DNA from: Alphaproteobacteria bacterium
Lineage (GTDB): Bacteria; Pseudomonadota; Alphaproteobacteria; Reyranellales; Reyranellaceae
NCBI GenBank assembly: GCA_026126245.1
Contig: JAHCJT010000014.1
Span: 1 to 32,051 of the forward strand
Reading direction: 5' to 3'
Length of the DNA stretch: 32,051 bases
The position numbers and the translations under genes are program-made. How positions within the stretch are numbered: position 1 is the stretch's first letter; each line of letters starts with the position of its first letter. A model generated the notes under the pieces. The model saw only the letters and a list, made by a program, of their open reading frames with translations, made no database searches and was not told where the DNA came from. Below, in pieces: positions 7,552-19,091 of this stretch.

Positions 7552-8280
7552 CTAGCGTGCCGGCATTACCCAGTTCGGGGCTGGCGGCGCCGCCGCCAGG
7601 GTCTGGCGCACATGCACCATCAACGCGGTGCCAAGGATCGGCGCCAGCAGATTCAGAAACGGCACGATACCGGCGGCGGCGATCAGGATACCGGCCAGCC
7701 AGACCTGACCGCGATGCGCGCGCCGCAGGCTCGTCACCTCGACCATGGTCTGCCGCCGCAGGCCGACCAGCTCGAAGTACTCAACGCTGCACAGGTAGCC
7801 GTTGACGACGCAGAATGCCGCCACGCTGAGGATCGGGAAGAACAGCAGCACGATGTAGATCGGCAGCAGCACGAGATTGATGGCGATCAGCAGCAGCAGG
7901 AACTTCACGCCGGACCAGAGTCCAACCCAGATCGGCACGCCGCGCGCCTTGCCGAGGTGCGGGTAGTGGCGCTCCTCGACGGCGTCCGCGACCTCCTCGA
8001 GAAAGAGGCTGACGATGATGCCGAAGAAGGCCTGGAACAGAAACAGTGGCAGCGCGAAGGCCGCCAACCCGGCCAGGAAGCGCAGCAAGCCGTTGAGCCA
8101 ACGGTTCAGCGTTTGCCCCAACCAGGCGATCTCCACGCTGGGTGTTGCCGCAACCAGAAACCACGCGCCGATCCAGAGCACGACATAGAGCAGCAGTGCA
8201 ATCCCGAGCGACTTGAGGATCACCCAGCGCAGCTTGGGATCGCCCAGTTGCGCGAACGACTTCGCCACGGCGTCGAACAT
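7552..8280 (-). CDS. EI24-domain (CysZ-like) inner-membrane protein
   Basis: This 242-residue membrane protein has hydrophobic segments at about 24-46, 65-98, 123-160 and 195-222, the layout of the EI24/CysZ family (COG2981). Motifs include [22 protein letters not shown] before the last membrane pair and [20 protein letters not shown] in the central loop. CysZ is a sulfate uptake protein in enterobacteria, but most alphaproteobacterial members are uncharacterised; no cysteine-biosynthesis gene is nearby, so sulfate transport is not claimed. It lies 104 bases after the DUF1223 gene on the same strand. Confidence 0.8.
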   Translation of the reverse strand: MFDAVAKSFAQLGDPKLRWVILKSLGIALLLYVVLWIGAWFLVAATPSVEIAWLGQTLNRWLNGLLRFLAGLAAFALPLFLFQAFFGIIVSLFLEEVADAVEERHYPHLGKARGVPIWVGLWSGVKFLLLLIAINLVLLPIYIVLLFFPILSVAAFCVVNGYLCSVEYFELVGLRRQTMVEVTSLRRAHRGQVWLAGILIAAAGIVPFLNLLAPILGTALMVHVRQTLAAAPPAPNWVMPAR

Positions 8281-8384
8281 GCGGCCAATATAGGCGGATC
8301 ACCGCAGTCGACAATGGCCGCGACGCCTGCGAGCTCCGCGCCGTGCCGACGAGCCGGGGATCTGTGCGGCGGCCGCGGTGCGGC

Positions 8385-9122
8385 CTACTTGCGACGATCG
8401 AAGCGCGCCGCGCCGATGATCGGGCCCTGCGAATGCTCCTGCACGATCACCGCCACCGCATCGCCGTGGCCGACGCGGTCCGCGGCGACGGTCCAGCTGG
8501 CCGCTTCGCCGTTCCAGGTCGCGAGTTTCTCCAGCGAGCGCACGACATTGTAGTTGGTCAGGGTGGCGCCACGGTTCTCGCCGCGCGGAACCGACGTGCG
8601 GTGCTGGTAGTCGAATGTCACCAGCCACACATCGCAGGCAGCGGACAGCGTGGTCGGTGGCATGGTCACGGCCAACCCGTTGTCGGCACCGGGCGCCAGG
8701 GTTGGGCTGACGCGCGGACCGGCTCGGTCCGCGGCCATGCGCAGCATACGGGCGACCTTTGCCGGCTCGGACCCGGGATCATGCGTCATCCCGTCCACGA
8801 CCATTTCGGGGGTGTAGACGTAGCGCTGCTTGAGGGTATGGGCGTAGCCACGTTGCCGCTCGGTGTTGGCGGGCGTGGCGAACGGGTCCTTCCAACCGAT
8901 GTAGTCCCAGTAGTCTACGTGCAGCGACAGGGGCAGCACGTCGGACCGCTTGGCAAGCTCGCCCAGCTGCCGGTCGGCCGGCGGGCAGGACGAACAGCCC
9001 TGCGAGGTGAACAGTTCGACCACGATCGGCGGCTTTGGCCCGGCTGGCTGGGCTGCCGCCTGCATGGCACCCAAGCTTGCCGCGGTCGCGAAGACCACGA
9101 GGAAACGGCTGTGCTGCAACAT
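8385..9122 (-). CDS. DUF1223 thioredoxin-like exported protein
   Basis: This 245-residue protein has a signal peptide (FLVVFATAASLGAMQAAA) and a thioredoxin-like N-terminal domain, PIVVELFTSQGCSSCPPAD, with the CSSC pair at residues 43-46, followed by SLHVDYWDYIGWKDPFA and YTPEMVVDGM, all hallmarks of DUF1223. The C-terminal half is a beta-rich domain (VWLVTFDYQH, NVVRSLEKLATW). A redox role in the periplasm is inferred from the CxxC; no substrate is known. It is transcribed away from the zinc operon across a 171-base gap that holds a Zur-like palindrome, so co-regulation is possible but unproven. Confidence 0.85.
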   Translation of the reverse strand: MLQHSRFLVVFATAASLGAMQAAAQPAGPKPPIVVELFTSQGCSSCPPADRQLGELAKRSDVLPLSLHVDYWDYIGWKDPFATPANTERQRGYAHTLKQRYVYTPEMVVDGMTHDPGSEPAKVARMLRMAADRAGPRVSPTLAPGADNGLAVTMPPTTLSAACDVWLVTFDYQHRTSVPRGENRGATLTNYNVVRSLEKLATWNGEAASWTVAADRVGHGDAVAVIVQEHSQGPIIGAARFDRRK

Positions 9123-9262
9123 GCGGATACTGTGGGCTTGGCCTGCGATCCGGGCGAATCACTTAGCAGTGACGGAATTACCCCAGGTTTCGCGCCCGTA
9201 ACAGCGATTCCGATGCGCTCGCCCGATCCCAATTCGGGCTGGAATTTCCAGCACATCTTGTT

Positions 9263-9279
9263 ATGTTATAGACTAACAT
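9263..9279. promoter_or_regulatory. Zur-type operator
   Basis: ATGTTA (9263-9268), a five-base centre and TAACAT (9274-9279) form a perfect inverted repeat. The left half extends to ATGTTATA, identical to the half-site known for Zur in rhizobia and relatives (ATGTTATA-N-TATAACAT); the right half differs at two central positions. It lies about 15 bases before the first ORF of the zinc operon, suited to repression of its promoter. Confidence 0.7.
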
Positions 9280-9293
9280 TTCTGAATTGGCCC

Positions 9294-9491
9294 ATGCCTG
9301 ACCACATCCATGCGCCCGCCGCCGCCGGCGACCTTGGGACCCACCTGATGGCGATGAGCGCCGGTCGGCGGCTGATGTGGGCTGCCGCGGGGGTGGTGAT
9401 CCTGTGGCTGACGGTGTGGTGGGCCATGTCGTTTGAGGCCAGGGCGGCGGCGCCTGAACGACGCGTGCCGGCAGTGGAGGCCATCCGATGA
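9294..9491 (+). CDS. Small single-span membrane protein leading the zinc-transport operon
   Basis: This 65-residue protein has an N-terminal His/Asp segment (MPDHIHAPAAAGDLGTH), one membrane helix (LMWAAAGVVILWLTVWWAMSF, about 27-47) and a short charged tail. Its stop overlaps the znuC-like start in an ATGA four-base overlap, and it begins just after the Zur-like operator, so it is probably the first translated gene of the operon. No family is recognised. The two N-terminal histidines could bind metal, but that is speculative. It might serve as a translational coupler, a membrane adaptor or a transporter accessory subunit. Confidence 0.6.
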   Translation: MPDHIHAPAAAGDLGTHLMAMSAGRRLMWAAAGVVILWLTVWWAMSFEARAAAPERRVPAVEAIR

Positions 9492-10234
9492 GTGCCGCGC
9501 TGCGCTTGGTCGATGTCACCGTGACATATGACCGGCATCCAGCCGTGCACCATGTGTCGGTCGAAATTCCGGACGGGGCGTGCACCGCCGTGGTTGGCCC
9601 CAACGGTGCCGGCAAGTCGACCCTGCTGAAGGCGATGGTCGGACTGGTTCGCGAAGTGCGTGGGCGCATCGAGTTTCCGCATCGCGACCGGAGCAAGATC
9701 GCCTACCTGCCGCAGCAATCCGACGTCGACCGAAGTTTTCCGATCAGCGTGCTCGACATGGTCATGCTGGGCGGCTGGCACGCCATGGGTGCCTTTGGAG
9801 CCGCTCGCGCCACAGACCTCGACGGCGCGCTGCATGCCATCGAAGCGGTAGGCCTGCGCGGTTTCGAGCGCCGGCCGCTGTCGACCTTGTCGTCGGGTCA
9901 GTTCCAGCGCGCTCTGTTCGCACGCATGCTGCTGCAGGATGCCGAGATCATCCTGCTCGACGAGCCGTTCAACGCCATCGATGCGCGCACCACGGCCGAC
10001 CTGCTGGCGCTGGTGCGGCGCTGGCGCGAGGACAAACGCACCGTGGTCTGTGTCCTGCACGATCTCGAGCAGGTGCGGGCCAACTTCCCGCACAGCGTTC
10101 TGCTGGCGCGCGAGCTGATTGCCGCCGGACCGACGGAGCAGACGCTGACGGCGGCCAACCTGTTGCGTGCGCGGGCCATGGCCGAGTCGTGGGACGAGAC
10201 GGCCGACGTCTGCCATCCAGGCGAAGCCGCCTGA
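9488..10234 (+). CDS. znuC: Zinc/manganese-type ABC transporter ATP-binding protein
   Basis: This 248-residue ATPase has Walker A GPNGAGKST (37-45), a Q-loop at AYLPQQSDVDRSFP, signature LSSGQ (134-138), Walker B AEIILLDEP (152-160) and the H-loop histidine in VLHDLEQV. The QQSDVDRSFPISVLD segment is typical of the ZnuC/MntB/SitB branch. The C-terminus ends in HPGEAA without the extra His cluster of some ZnuC proteins. It energises metal import through the permease gene that follows 19 bases later. The Zur-like box upstream favours zinc over manganese. No periplasmic binding protein (ZnuA) is encoded here, so it must lie elsewhere. Confidence 0.88.
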   Translation: MSAALRLVDVTVTYDRHPAVHHVSVEIPDGACTAVVGPNGAGKSTLLKAMVGLVREVRGRIEFPHRDRSKIAYLPQQSDVDRSFPISVLDMVMLGGWHAMGAFGAARATDLDGALHAIEAVGLRGFERRPLSTLSSGQFQRALFARMLLQDAEIILLDEPFNAIDARTTADLLALVRRWREDKRTVVCVLHDLEQVRANFPHSVLLARELIAAGPTEQTLTAANLLRARAMAESWDETADVCHPGEAA

Positions 10235-10253
10235 GCGGCGTGGCGCCCGGCCC

Positions 10254-11129
10254 ATGGCGTTCGTCTACGACTGGCTTTTCGCGCCGTTCATCGAGCACGG
10301 CTTCATGCGCCGCGCGCTGGTGGCGTGTCTGGCGCTGTCGGCCGGCAGCGGCACGGTCGGTGTCTTCCTGATCCTGCGGCGCATGAGCCTCATGGGCGAT
10401 GCGCTCGCCCATGCGCTGTTGCCCGGTGCCGCCATCGGATTCTTGCTCGGTGGATTGTCGCTGCCGGCGATGAGCGCCGGCGGCTTCGTCGCCGGTATAG
10501 CCACGGCGCTGCTGTCGGGTGTCGTGGCGCGTTTCACGTCCCTGCGCGAGGACGCCAGTTTTGCCGCCGCCTATCTGACGGCGCTGGCGGCCGGCGTCAT
10601 GATTGTCTCGCTGCGGGGGTCGACCGTCGATCTGATGCACATCCTGTTCGGCAGCATCCTGGCGGTCGACGACATGTCGCTGGCACTGGTGGCAACGACC
10701 GCGTCGATCACGCTGCTGGGCATGGCGGCGATCTACCGGCCGCTGGTCGTCGAGTGCTTCAACCCCGGCTTCCTCGCCGCCGTCGGGGTGCGCGGCTCGC
10801 TGTATCACTACGCCTTCCTCGCACTGGCGGTGCTCAACATGGTCGCCGCCTTCCAGGCGCTGGGCACACTGATGGCGCTGGGCTTGCTGCTGCTGCCGGC
10901 GGTTGCCGCCTCGTTCTGGGCCCGGCAAGTTGTGACCATGGCGCTGGCAACGTTGCCGATGGCCGCCGCGTCAGGGTTGGTCGGGTTGCTGATTTCGTAC
11001 CATTCGGGGCTGCCGTCAGGTCCGGCCATCGTGCTGGTCGCCAGCTTCTTCTACATCGTATCACTCCTGTTCGGTACGCACGACAGCGTGCGGCTACGTT
11101 TCGCGCCGCCGGCTCATCTGCGGGCCTGA
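10254..11129 (+). CDS. znuB: Zinc/manganese-type ABC transporter permease
   Basis: This 291-residue integral membrane protein of the ABC-3 family starts MAFVYDWLFAPFIEHGFMRRAL. It has about eight to nine membrane segments and the coupling motif LRRMSLMGDALAHALLPGAA, where metal-family permeases carry the conserved S-x-x-G-D-A-L-A/S-H-A. The later FGSILAVDD and ALGTLMALGLLLLPAVAA segments are also family-typical. A longer frame starting at 10167 overlaps the ATPase gene without a good ribosome site, so the ATG at 10254 is used. It pairs with the ATPase immediately upstream; zinc is inferred from the operator. Confidence 0.88.
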   Translation: MAFVYDWLFAPFIEHGFMRRALVACLALSAGSGTVGVFLILRRMSLMGDALAHALLPGAAIGFLLGGLSLPAMSAGGFVAGIATALLSGVVARFTSLREDASFAAAYLTALAAGVMIVSLRGSTVDLMHILFGSILAVDDMSLALVATTASITLLGMAAIYRPLVVECFNPGFLAAVGVRGSLYHYAFLALAVLNMVAAFQALGTLMALGLLLLPAVAASFWARQVVTMALATLPMAAASGLVGLLISYHSGLPSGPAIVLVASFFYIVSLLFGTHDSVRLRFAPPAHLRA

Positions 11130-11144
11130 GGTGCCCGTGCGCCG

Positions 11145-11161
11145 CGCGATCGGAGATCGCG
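11145..11161. other. Small perfect hairpin after the zinc operon
   Basis: CGCGATC (11145-11151) pairs with GATCGCG (11155-11161) around a GGA loop, 16 bases after the permease stop. No T-run follows, so it is at best a weak or Rho-assisted terminator, or an mRNA 3'-end stabiliser. Confidence 0.35.
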
Positions 11162-11250
11162 ACGCGTCGTCTGCGGGGGTATATTGCGCTGCAGGTCAGG
11201 CCCGCTTGGCACGCCTGTGCCGAGGCCGACCGTTGCCAGAAGGATCGCTC

Positions 11251-11469
11251 ATGCGCGGGCTGACGCTTATGCTGGCCTTCACCGCACTCGCCGCTTGTGC
11301 CAGCCGCCATCCGGCCGGCAATGCGCAAGGCGGGGTGGTCACGCCCGTCGTCGGCGGCGATGCGCAGGTTGCCGCCGCGGCCCAGGCGCATTGTGCCAGG
11401 TTCGGCAAGAATGCCCGCCTTGGCCGCACGCTTGAGACCGGCAGCGTCATGTTCGACTGCGTCTGGTAA
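11251..11469 (+). CDS. Small lipoprotein
   Basis: This 72-residue protein has a type II signal peptide (MRGLTLMLAFTALAAC, with lipobox LAAC at 13-16). Its short mature part contains AQAHCARFGKNARLGRT and ends in FDCVW. The Cys-x-x-x-Gly-Lys-x-Ala and final Phe-Asp-Cys pattern recurs in small alphaproteobacterial lipoproteins of unknown role, and the two mature cysteines may form a disulfide. AGAAGGA six bases before the ATG supports this start over an upstream one at 11131. It lies between the zinc operon and the cupin gene on the same strand, with no obvious link to either. Confidence 0.7.
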   Translation: MRGLTLMLAFTALAACASRHPAGNAQGGVVTPVVGGDAQVAAAAQAHCARFGKNARLGRTLETGSVMFDCVW

Positions 11470-11523
11470 CCGACGCCGGCATATTGGGGGCGCCGGTCAG
11501 AGACCGCAGCTCCGGGAGTCCTT

Positions 11524-12210
11524 GTGCCGATGGAGCTTAACGCCGATTTCTCGCGACGTATCGCGCTTCATGCCGAAGGCATCGCGTGGCGCGCCTCGCC
11601 AATGCCCGGCGTCAGTCGTCGCATGCTTGATCGCATCGGCGGTGAGGTTGCCCGCGCCACGTCCATCGTGCGCTACGATGCCGACAGTCGGTTCTCCGCT
11701 CACGTCCATGGTGGCGGCGAGGAATTCATCGTGCTGGATGGCGTCTTCCAGGACGAGCACGGCGACTATCCGGCCGGCAGCTACGTGCGCAATCCACCGC
11801 AGTCGCGCCATACGCCGGGCTCGGTGCCCGGCTGCACGATCTTCGTGAAGCTGTGGCAGTTCGACCCCGCCGACCGCACGCGGGTCTGCACCGACATCAA
11901 TCGGATCGGCGCCGTCGCGGCGGCTGATCGTCCCGGCGTGCGCATAACACCGCTGTTCAAGGATGTGCGCGAGGACGTGCGCATCGAGCACTGGTCGCCC
12001 GGTGCGCGCGGGGTCATCGACACCGAGGGCGGCACTGAGATTTTCGTGCTCGACGGCGATTTCGAGGAAGGCGGCGAGCACTTCGGGCCTTGGGGATGGC
12101 TGCGCCTGCCGTCCGGCGCGACGGCAACGGCTGGCGCCGGACCCCGCGGCGCGCGGCTCTGGATCAAGAGCGGCCATCTGCGCTTCGCTGCAGCGCCGAC
12201 CCAGGTATAG
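11524..12210 (+). CDS. ChrR-like bicupin domain protein
   Basis: This 228-residue (GTG start) or 226-residue (ATG at 11530) protein contains two cupin folds. The first has a full metal-ligand pattern, HVHGGGEEFIVLDGVF followed by SRHTPGS. The second, GGTEIFVLDGDFEEGGEHF, has lost most of the histidines. The layout resembles the cupin half of ChrR, the anti-sigma factor of RpoE-type sigma factors, but the N-terminal zinc-binding anti-sigma domain of ChrR is absent and no sigma-factor gene is adjacent. It is therefore more likely a stand-alone cupin (enzyme or sensor). GGGAG at 11514-11518 fits either start. Confidence 0.75.
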   Translation: MPMELNADFSRRIALHAEGIAWRASPMPGVSRRMLDRIGGEVARATSIVRYDADSRFSAHVHGGGEEFIVLDGVFQDEHGDYPAGSYVRNPPQSRHTPGSVPGCTIFVKLWQFDPADRTRVCTDINRIGAVAAADRPGVRITPLFKDVREDVRIEHWSPGARGVIDTEGGTEIFVLDGDFEEGGEHFGPWGWLRLPSGATATAGAGPRGARLWIKSGHLRFAAAPTQV

Positions 12211-14354
<2,144 letters not shown>

Positions 14355-14357
14355 GCG

Positions 14358-14642
14358 ATGGCGCCCGATTTGGATCGGCCTGAAAGCCTCGATGACGCCA
14401 TCAAACGCCGGCGCGAGCGGCGCGAGGCGTGGAAGCGGGAAGGCGAACGGTCGATCGGTCAGAATCTGGCGCTGATCGGGGCGCTCGGCTGGACGATCGT
14501 GGTACCGACGTTGCTTGGCATCTTCGCCGGACGCTGGCTGGACCGCGAATTCGGGTCCGGCATCTTCTGGACGCTTGGCCTGATGTCGGGTGGCCTGGCG
14601 CTGGGATGCGGCTTGGCCTGGAAGAGGATGCATCGCGAATGA
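14358..14642 (+). CDS. atpQ: N-ATPase accessory membrane protein AtpQ
   Basis: This 94-residue protein has a charged N-terminal helix (DDAIKRRRERREAWKREGER) and two membrane segments (about 36-56 and 67-87), matching the AtpQ/AtpZ-I-like 'F0F1 gene 1' family found only in N-ATPase operons. It is thought to help assemble the c-ring or carry divalent cations; neither is proven. The gene sits between atpC and atpR, as in characterised N-ATPase operons, and overlaps atpR by four bases. Confidence 0.88.
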   Translation: MAPDLDRPESLDDAIKRRRERREAWKREGERSIGQNLALIGALGWTIVVPTLLGIFAGRWLDREFGSGIFWTLGLMSGGLALGCGLAWKRMHRE

Positions 14643-14926
14643 CTGGCAATCTGACACCGTCGACGGTCCTGCTCCTGCTGGCTATGGCCGCAGGCGGACT
14701 GGCATTCGGCCTGATCTACTTCGCGACGCTACGCTGGACGACCGAGGCGCTCGGCACCGGCAAGGGCGGGCAACGGGCCATAGTGCTATCGGTTGGCCGT
14801 GTCGCGGCCGCCGTCGCGCTGTTTGCCGGTGCAGTCCAGCTCGGTGCGGCGGCTCTGCTGGCGACCTTTGCCGGCTTCCTGCTGGCCCGTGCCGTCATGG
14901 TGCGGCGGGCCCGGAGGTCGGCCTGA
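14639..14926 (+). CDS. atpR: N-ATPase accessory membrane protein AtpR
   Basis: This 95-residue protein has three predicted membrane segments (about 8-29, 46-65 and 67-87) and the family-typical GLAFGLIYFATLRWT segment. AtpR is specific to N-ATPases and has been proposed to stabilise the c-ring by lining its inner face. Start and stop overlap the neighbours (ATGA with atpQ, TGATG with atpB), showing tight coupling. A longer upstream frame overlapping atpQ from 14429 is a shadow. Confidence 0.88.
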   Translation: MTGNLTPSTVLLLLAMAAGGLAFGLIYFATLRWTTEALGTGKGGQRAIVLSVGRVAAAVALFAGAVQLGAAALLATFAGFLLARAVMVRRARRSA

Positions 14927-15597
14927 TGGGGCGCTCCCCGCTGTCCACCGAGGTCTTGTTCCACCTCGGCCCGGTTGCCATCACCAGCGCGGTCGTCACG
15001 ACGTGGGCGATCATGCTGCTGCTGGTGTTGGGCAGCTGGCTGGCGACGCGGCGGCTGAGGCCGCATCCGGACCGGCTGCAGGCCATGCTGGAAGTGGTTG
15101 TCATGGGTATTGCCGACCAGATCCGGGAGATCACCCGCAAGGACGGTCGGCCGCAGCTGCCGCTGCTGGGCACGCTGTTCATCTATCTCGTGACAGCCAA
15201 CGTCTGCGGCTTGTTGCCCGGCGTCAACGCACCGACTGCCACGCTCGAGACTCCCGCGGCGCTCGCGTTGATCGTTTTTGCGTCCGTCCACTACTACGGC
15301 GTCCGCGCTCACGGTCCGCTAGGCTATCTGGCGAAATTCGCCAAGCCCAAGCTGATCATGCTGCCACTCAACATCTTGTCGGAGATCACGCGCACCTTTT
15401 CGATGATGGTACGCCTGTTCGGCAACGTCATGAGCGGCGAGTTCGTGCTGGCGCTGGTCGTAGCGCTGGCCGGTTTGTTCCTGCCGATTCCGCTGATGGT
15501 GCTTGAGGCGTTGGTCGGCGTCGTGCAGGCCTACATCTTCACCGTGCTGGCGGCGGTCTTTATCGGCGCGGCCATCGGCGACACAGAAGCAGCCTGA
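14926..15597 (+). CDS. atpB: N-ATPase F0 subunit a
   Basis: This 223-residue membrane subunit forms the ion half-channels against the c-ring. The essential arginine is seen as R163 in TFSMMVRLFGNVMSGE, the equivalent of E. coli Arg210. Five to six membrane segments are present, including LLGTLFIYLVTANVCGLLPG and the C-terminal EALVGVVQAYIFTVLAAVFIG, where the conserved Gln-Ala-Tyr/Phe-Ile-Phe lies. It is shorter than the housekeeping subunit (about 250), as usual for N-ATPases. The start overlaps the atpR stop by one base. Confidence 0.93.
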   Translation: MGRSPLSTEVLFHLGPVAITSAVVTTWAIMLLLVLGSWLATRRLRPHPDRLQAMLEVVVMGIADQIREITRKDGRPQLPLLGTLFIYLVTANVCGLLPGVNAPTATLETPAALALIVFASVHYYGVRAHGPLGYLAKFAKPKLIMLPLNILSEITRTFSMMVRLFGNVMSGEFVLALVVALAGLFLPIPLMVLEALVGVVQAYIFTVLAAVFIGAAIGDTEAA

Positions 15598-15606
15598 GGA
15601 GGCAAT

Positions 15607-15849
15607 ATGGAACTGAAACTGGTCAGCATTCTGGCCGCCGCATTCGCCGTGTCGTTCGGCGCCCTCGGACCGGCCTTGGCGGAGGGGCGTTCGGTGGCGG
15701 CCGCCATGGATGCGATTGCTCGACAGCCGGAAGCCTCGGGCACCATCTCGCGCACGCTGTTTGTCGGCCTGGCGATGATCGAGACAACGGCGATCTATTG
15801 TCTTGTCATCGCATTGCTCCTGCTGTTCGCGAACCCGTACGCAGGGTGA
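15607..15849 (+). CDS. atpE: N-ATPase F0 subunit c with Na+-type ligand set
   Basis: This 80-residue hairpin has two membrane helices joined by the polar loop ARQPEASG. Helix 1 carries Glu26 (GPALAEGRS) and helix 2 has Glu59-Thr60-Thr61 and Tyr64 ([12 protein letters not shown]). Aligned to the Na+-binding c subunit of Ilyobacter (Gln32, Glu65, Ser66, Thr67, Tyr70) the 33-residue spacing between helix-1 and helix-2 ligands is exact, with Glu in place of Gln32, as described for N-ATPases. This points to Na+ translocation, though proton use cannot be excluded from sequence. GAGG lies four bases upstream of the ATG. Confidence 0.95.
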   Translation: MELKLVSILAAAFAVSFGALGPALAEGRSVAAAMDAIARQPEASGTISRTLFVGLAMIETTAIYCLVIALLLLFANPYAG

Positions 15850-15851
15850 TC

Positions 15852-16590
15852 ATGCGGTTGGACTGGTCGACTCTGGCGCTGCAGACGGTCAACTTCGCCG
15901 TCCTTGCCTGGCTGCTGTATCGCTTCCTGTACCGGCCGGTGCTGCGCATGATCGACGCGCGGCGTGCCGAGGTGCAGAAGCAATACGATGACACCGCCAA
16001 GATCCAGGCAGACGTCAAGGCGCGGCTGGCGGAGATCGAGGCCGAAAGGTCGGGGATCGTTGCCGAGCGCACGGCCACGCTGAAGGCCGCCGCTGCCCAG
16101 GCAGAGGAACTGGCGGCGGCACGGCGCAGCAAGGCCGAGCGGGAGGCCGGCGCCCTCATGGATGCGACACGCAGGACGCTGGCCCGTGAACGCGAGGAGG
16201 CTCTGGCTGAGGCGCGTCGCTCTGCCCTCGATCTCGGCGTCGACGTCGCCCGCCGCCTGCTGTCGGAAATCCCGATGGAATCGCGCGCCGCCGTCTGGCT
16301 CGACCGGATCGAACACTATCTTGCCGGTCTTGATGAACCGCGGCGCCGCGAGATCGGCACCGCGCTCGATGGTGGCGGCGTCTTGCGTGTGGTCACGGCG
16401 GCGGCACTGCCCGAGGGCGTCGCGGCCGAATGGCGCCGCCGGCTCGCGCGTGCCCTGGGCGACGGCCTGGACATCGAATTCGACACCGATCCGGCGCTCG
16501 TCGCCGGCGCCGAACTACACTTCCCGCACGCTATTCTGCGCTTTTCGTGGCGCAGCGCGCTGGATGCGATGCGGACAGAGATCGAGGGCC

Positions 16591-16607
<17 letters not shown>
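15852..16607 (+). CDS. atpF: N-ATPase F0 subunit b with delta-like C-terminal extension
   Basis: This 251-residue protein has an N-terminal membrane anchor (STLALQTVNFAVLAWLLYRF, residues 6-25), a long charged coiled coil (about 33-140: KIQADVKARLAEIEAERSGI and on) and an extra domain of about 100 residues (VWLDRIEHYLAGLDEPRRRE, VLRVVTAAALPEG, DTDPALVAGAEL) resembling the C-terminal part of subunit delta. Ordinary b subunits have about 160 residues. N-ATPase operons lack a separate delta gene, and this extension would take its place at the top of F1. ATG 15852 is used because a longer frame runs back into atpE. It overlaps atpA by 17 bases. Confidence 0.9.
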
Positions 16608-18125
<1,518 letters not shown>

Positions 18126-18129
<4 letters not shown>

Positions 18130-18980
18130 CCCGCCTGAGCGAAATCGAGGGCCATATCGCCAGCATGAGCGAGCTGTTCGACATCGTCGGCGCCATGCGC
18201 GCGATGGCCGGCATGCGCATGCAGGAGGCGCAGCGTGCATTGCCGGGTGTCCGCCGCTACGCCGATGCCGTTGCGACCGCCATCGCCGCATCCCTTCTTC
18301 TGCTCGAGCCGGCGCGGCCGGCGGGTCGCGCGGCCCGGCAGCGGCGGGCACTGGTGTTGTGCGCCGCCGAGCACGGCTTCGTCGGTGGTTTCAACGAGCG
18401 CCTGTACGAAACCGCCGAGGCGGTTCGCGAGCCGGACGATGTGCTGTTCATCCTCGGCAGCCGCGGCGGGACGCTGGCGGCGGAGCGGCAGAAGCCGGCC
18501 ACCTGGACGCAGCCGATGGCGACCCGATGCGCCGCCGTGCCGGACGCGGTCCATCGCCTGTCGACCGAGCTGTACCGGCGCATCGCGCAGGATGGCCTTG
18601 TGCGCGTCGAGGTGATCCACGCGCGCTACCGGCAGGGTGGCGCATCGACCGTTGAACGCCGTGCCCTGCTGCCGCTCGATACGGCGGCGCTGCAAGCGCG
18701 ACGGCCACGCCAGGCGCCGCTGCACAATCTGCAGCCAGCGGCGCTGAGCGAGAGGCTGCTGGAGGAATACGTCTTCGCCTTGCTGACCGAAGCGGCCGTC
18801 GAGTCGATCGCCAGCGAAAACGCCGCCCGCTTCGCGGCCATGGAATCGGCGCATGACAACGTCGCCCGTCGGCTGGACGGGCTGCGGCACGACGCCCGCG
18901 AGGCCCGGCAATCGGAGACGACGATGGAACTGATCGAACTGGCGACCGCCGGCAAGGCGCTGGACAGCCGCCATGCCTGA
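18126..18980 (+). CDS. atpG: N-ATPase F1 subunit gamma
   Basis: This 284-residue central-stalk rotor subunit has an N-terminal helix (LSEIEGHIASMSELFDIVGAMRAMAGMRM) and a C-terminal helix (ENAARFAAMESAHDNVARRLDGL) matching the coiled-coil pair of gamma, with a Rossmann-like middle domain. The usual I-x-S-x-x-x-x-x-K-I-T-x-A-M start is changed to IASMSELFDIVGAMRAM, as in other N-ATPase gammas. It is the last gene of the operon. After its stop 111 bases precede the polyphosphate kinase gene on the same strand, without an obvious terminator. Confidence 0.9.
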
Positions 18981-19091
18981 GCCATGCGTCGTATCGCGCG
19001 TCCCGTCCCGGGTGCCGGCGGCAGGGGCGGGAAGCTTGCGACAAATATCCGGCCGCAAACCAAGCGGGTGGCTCAGGTTGGCAGGTAGACG

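Noticed and set aside
18976..19077. Nine-base inverted repeat (CCTGAGCCA with TGGCTCAGG) around the atpG-ppk2 gap
   Set aside because: The arms are 84 bases apart, one overlaps the atpG stop, and no T-run follows; a chance match is likely in this GC-rich sequence.
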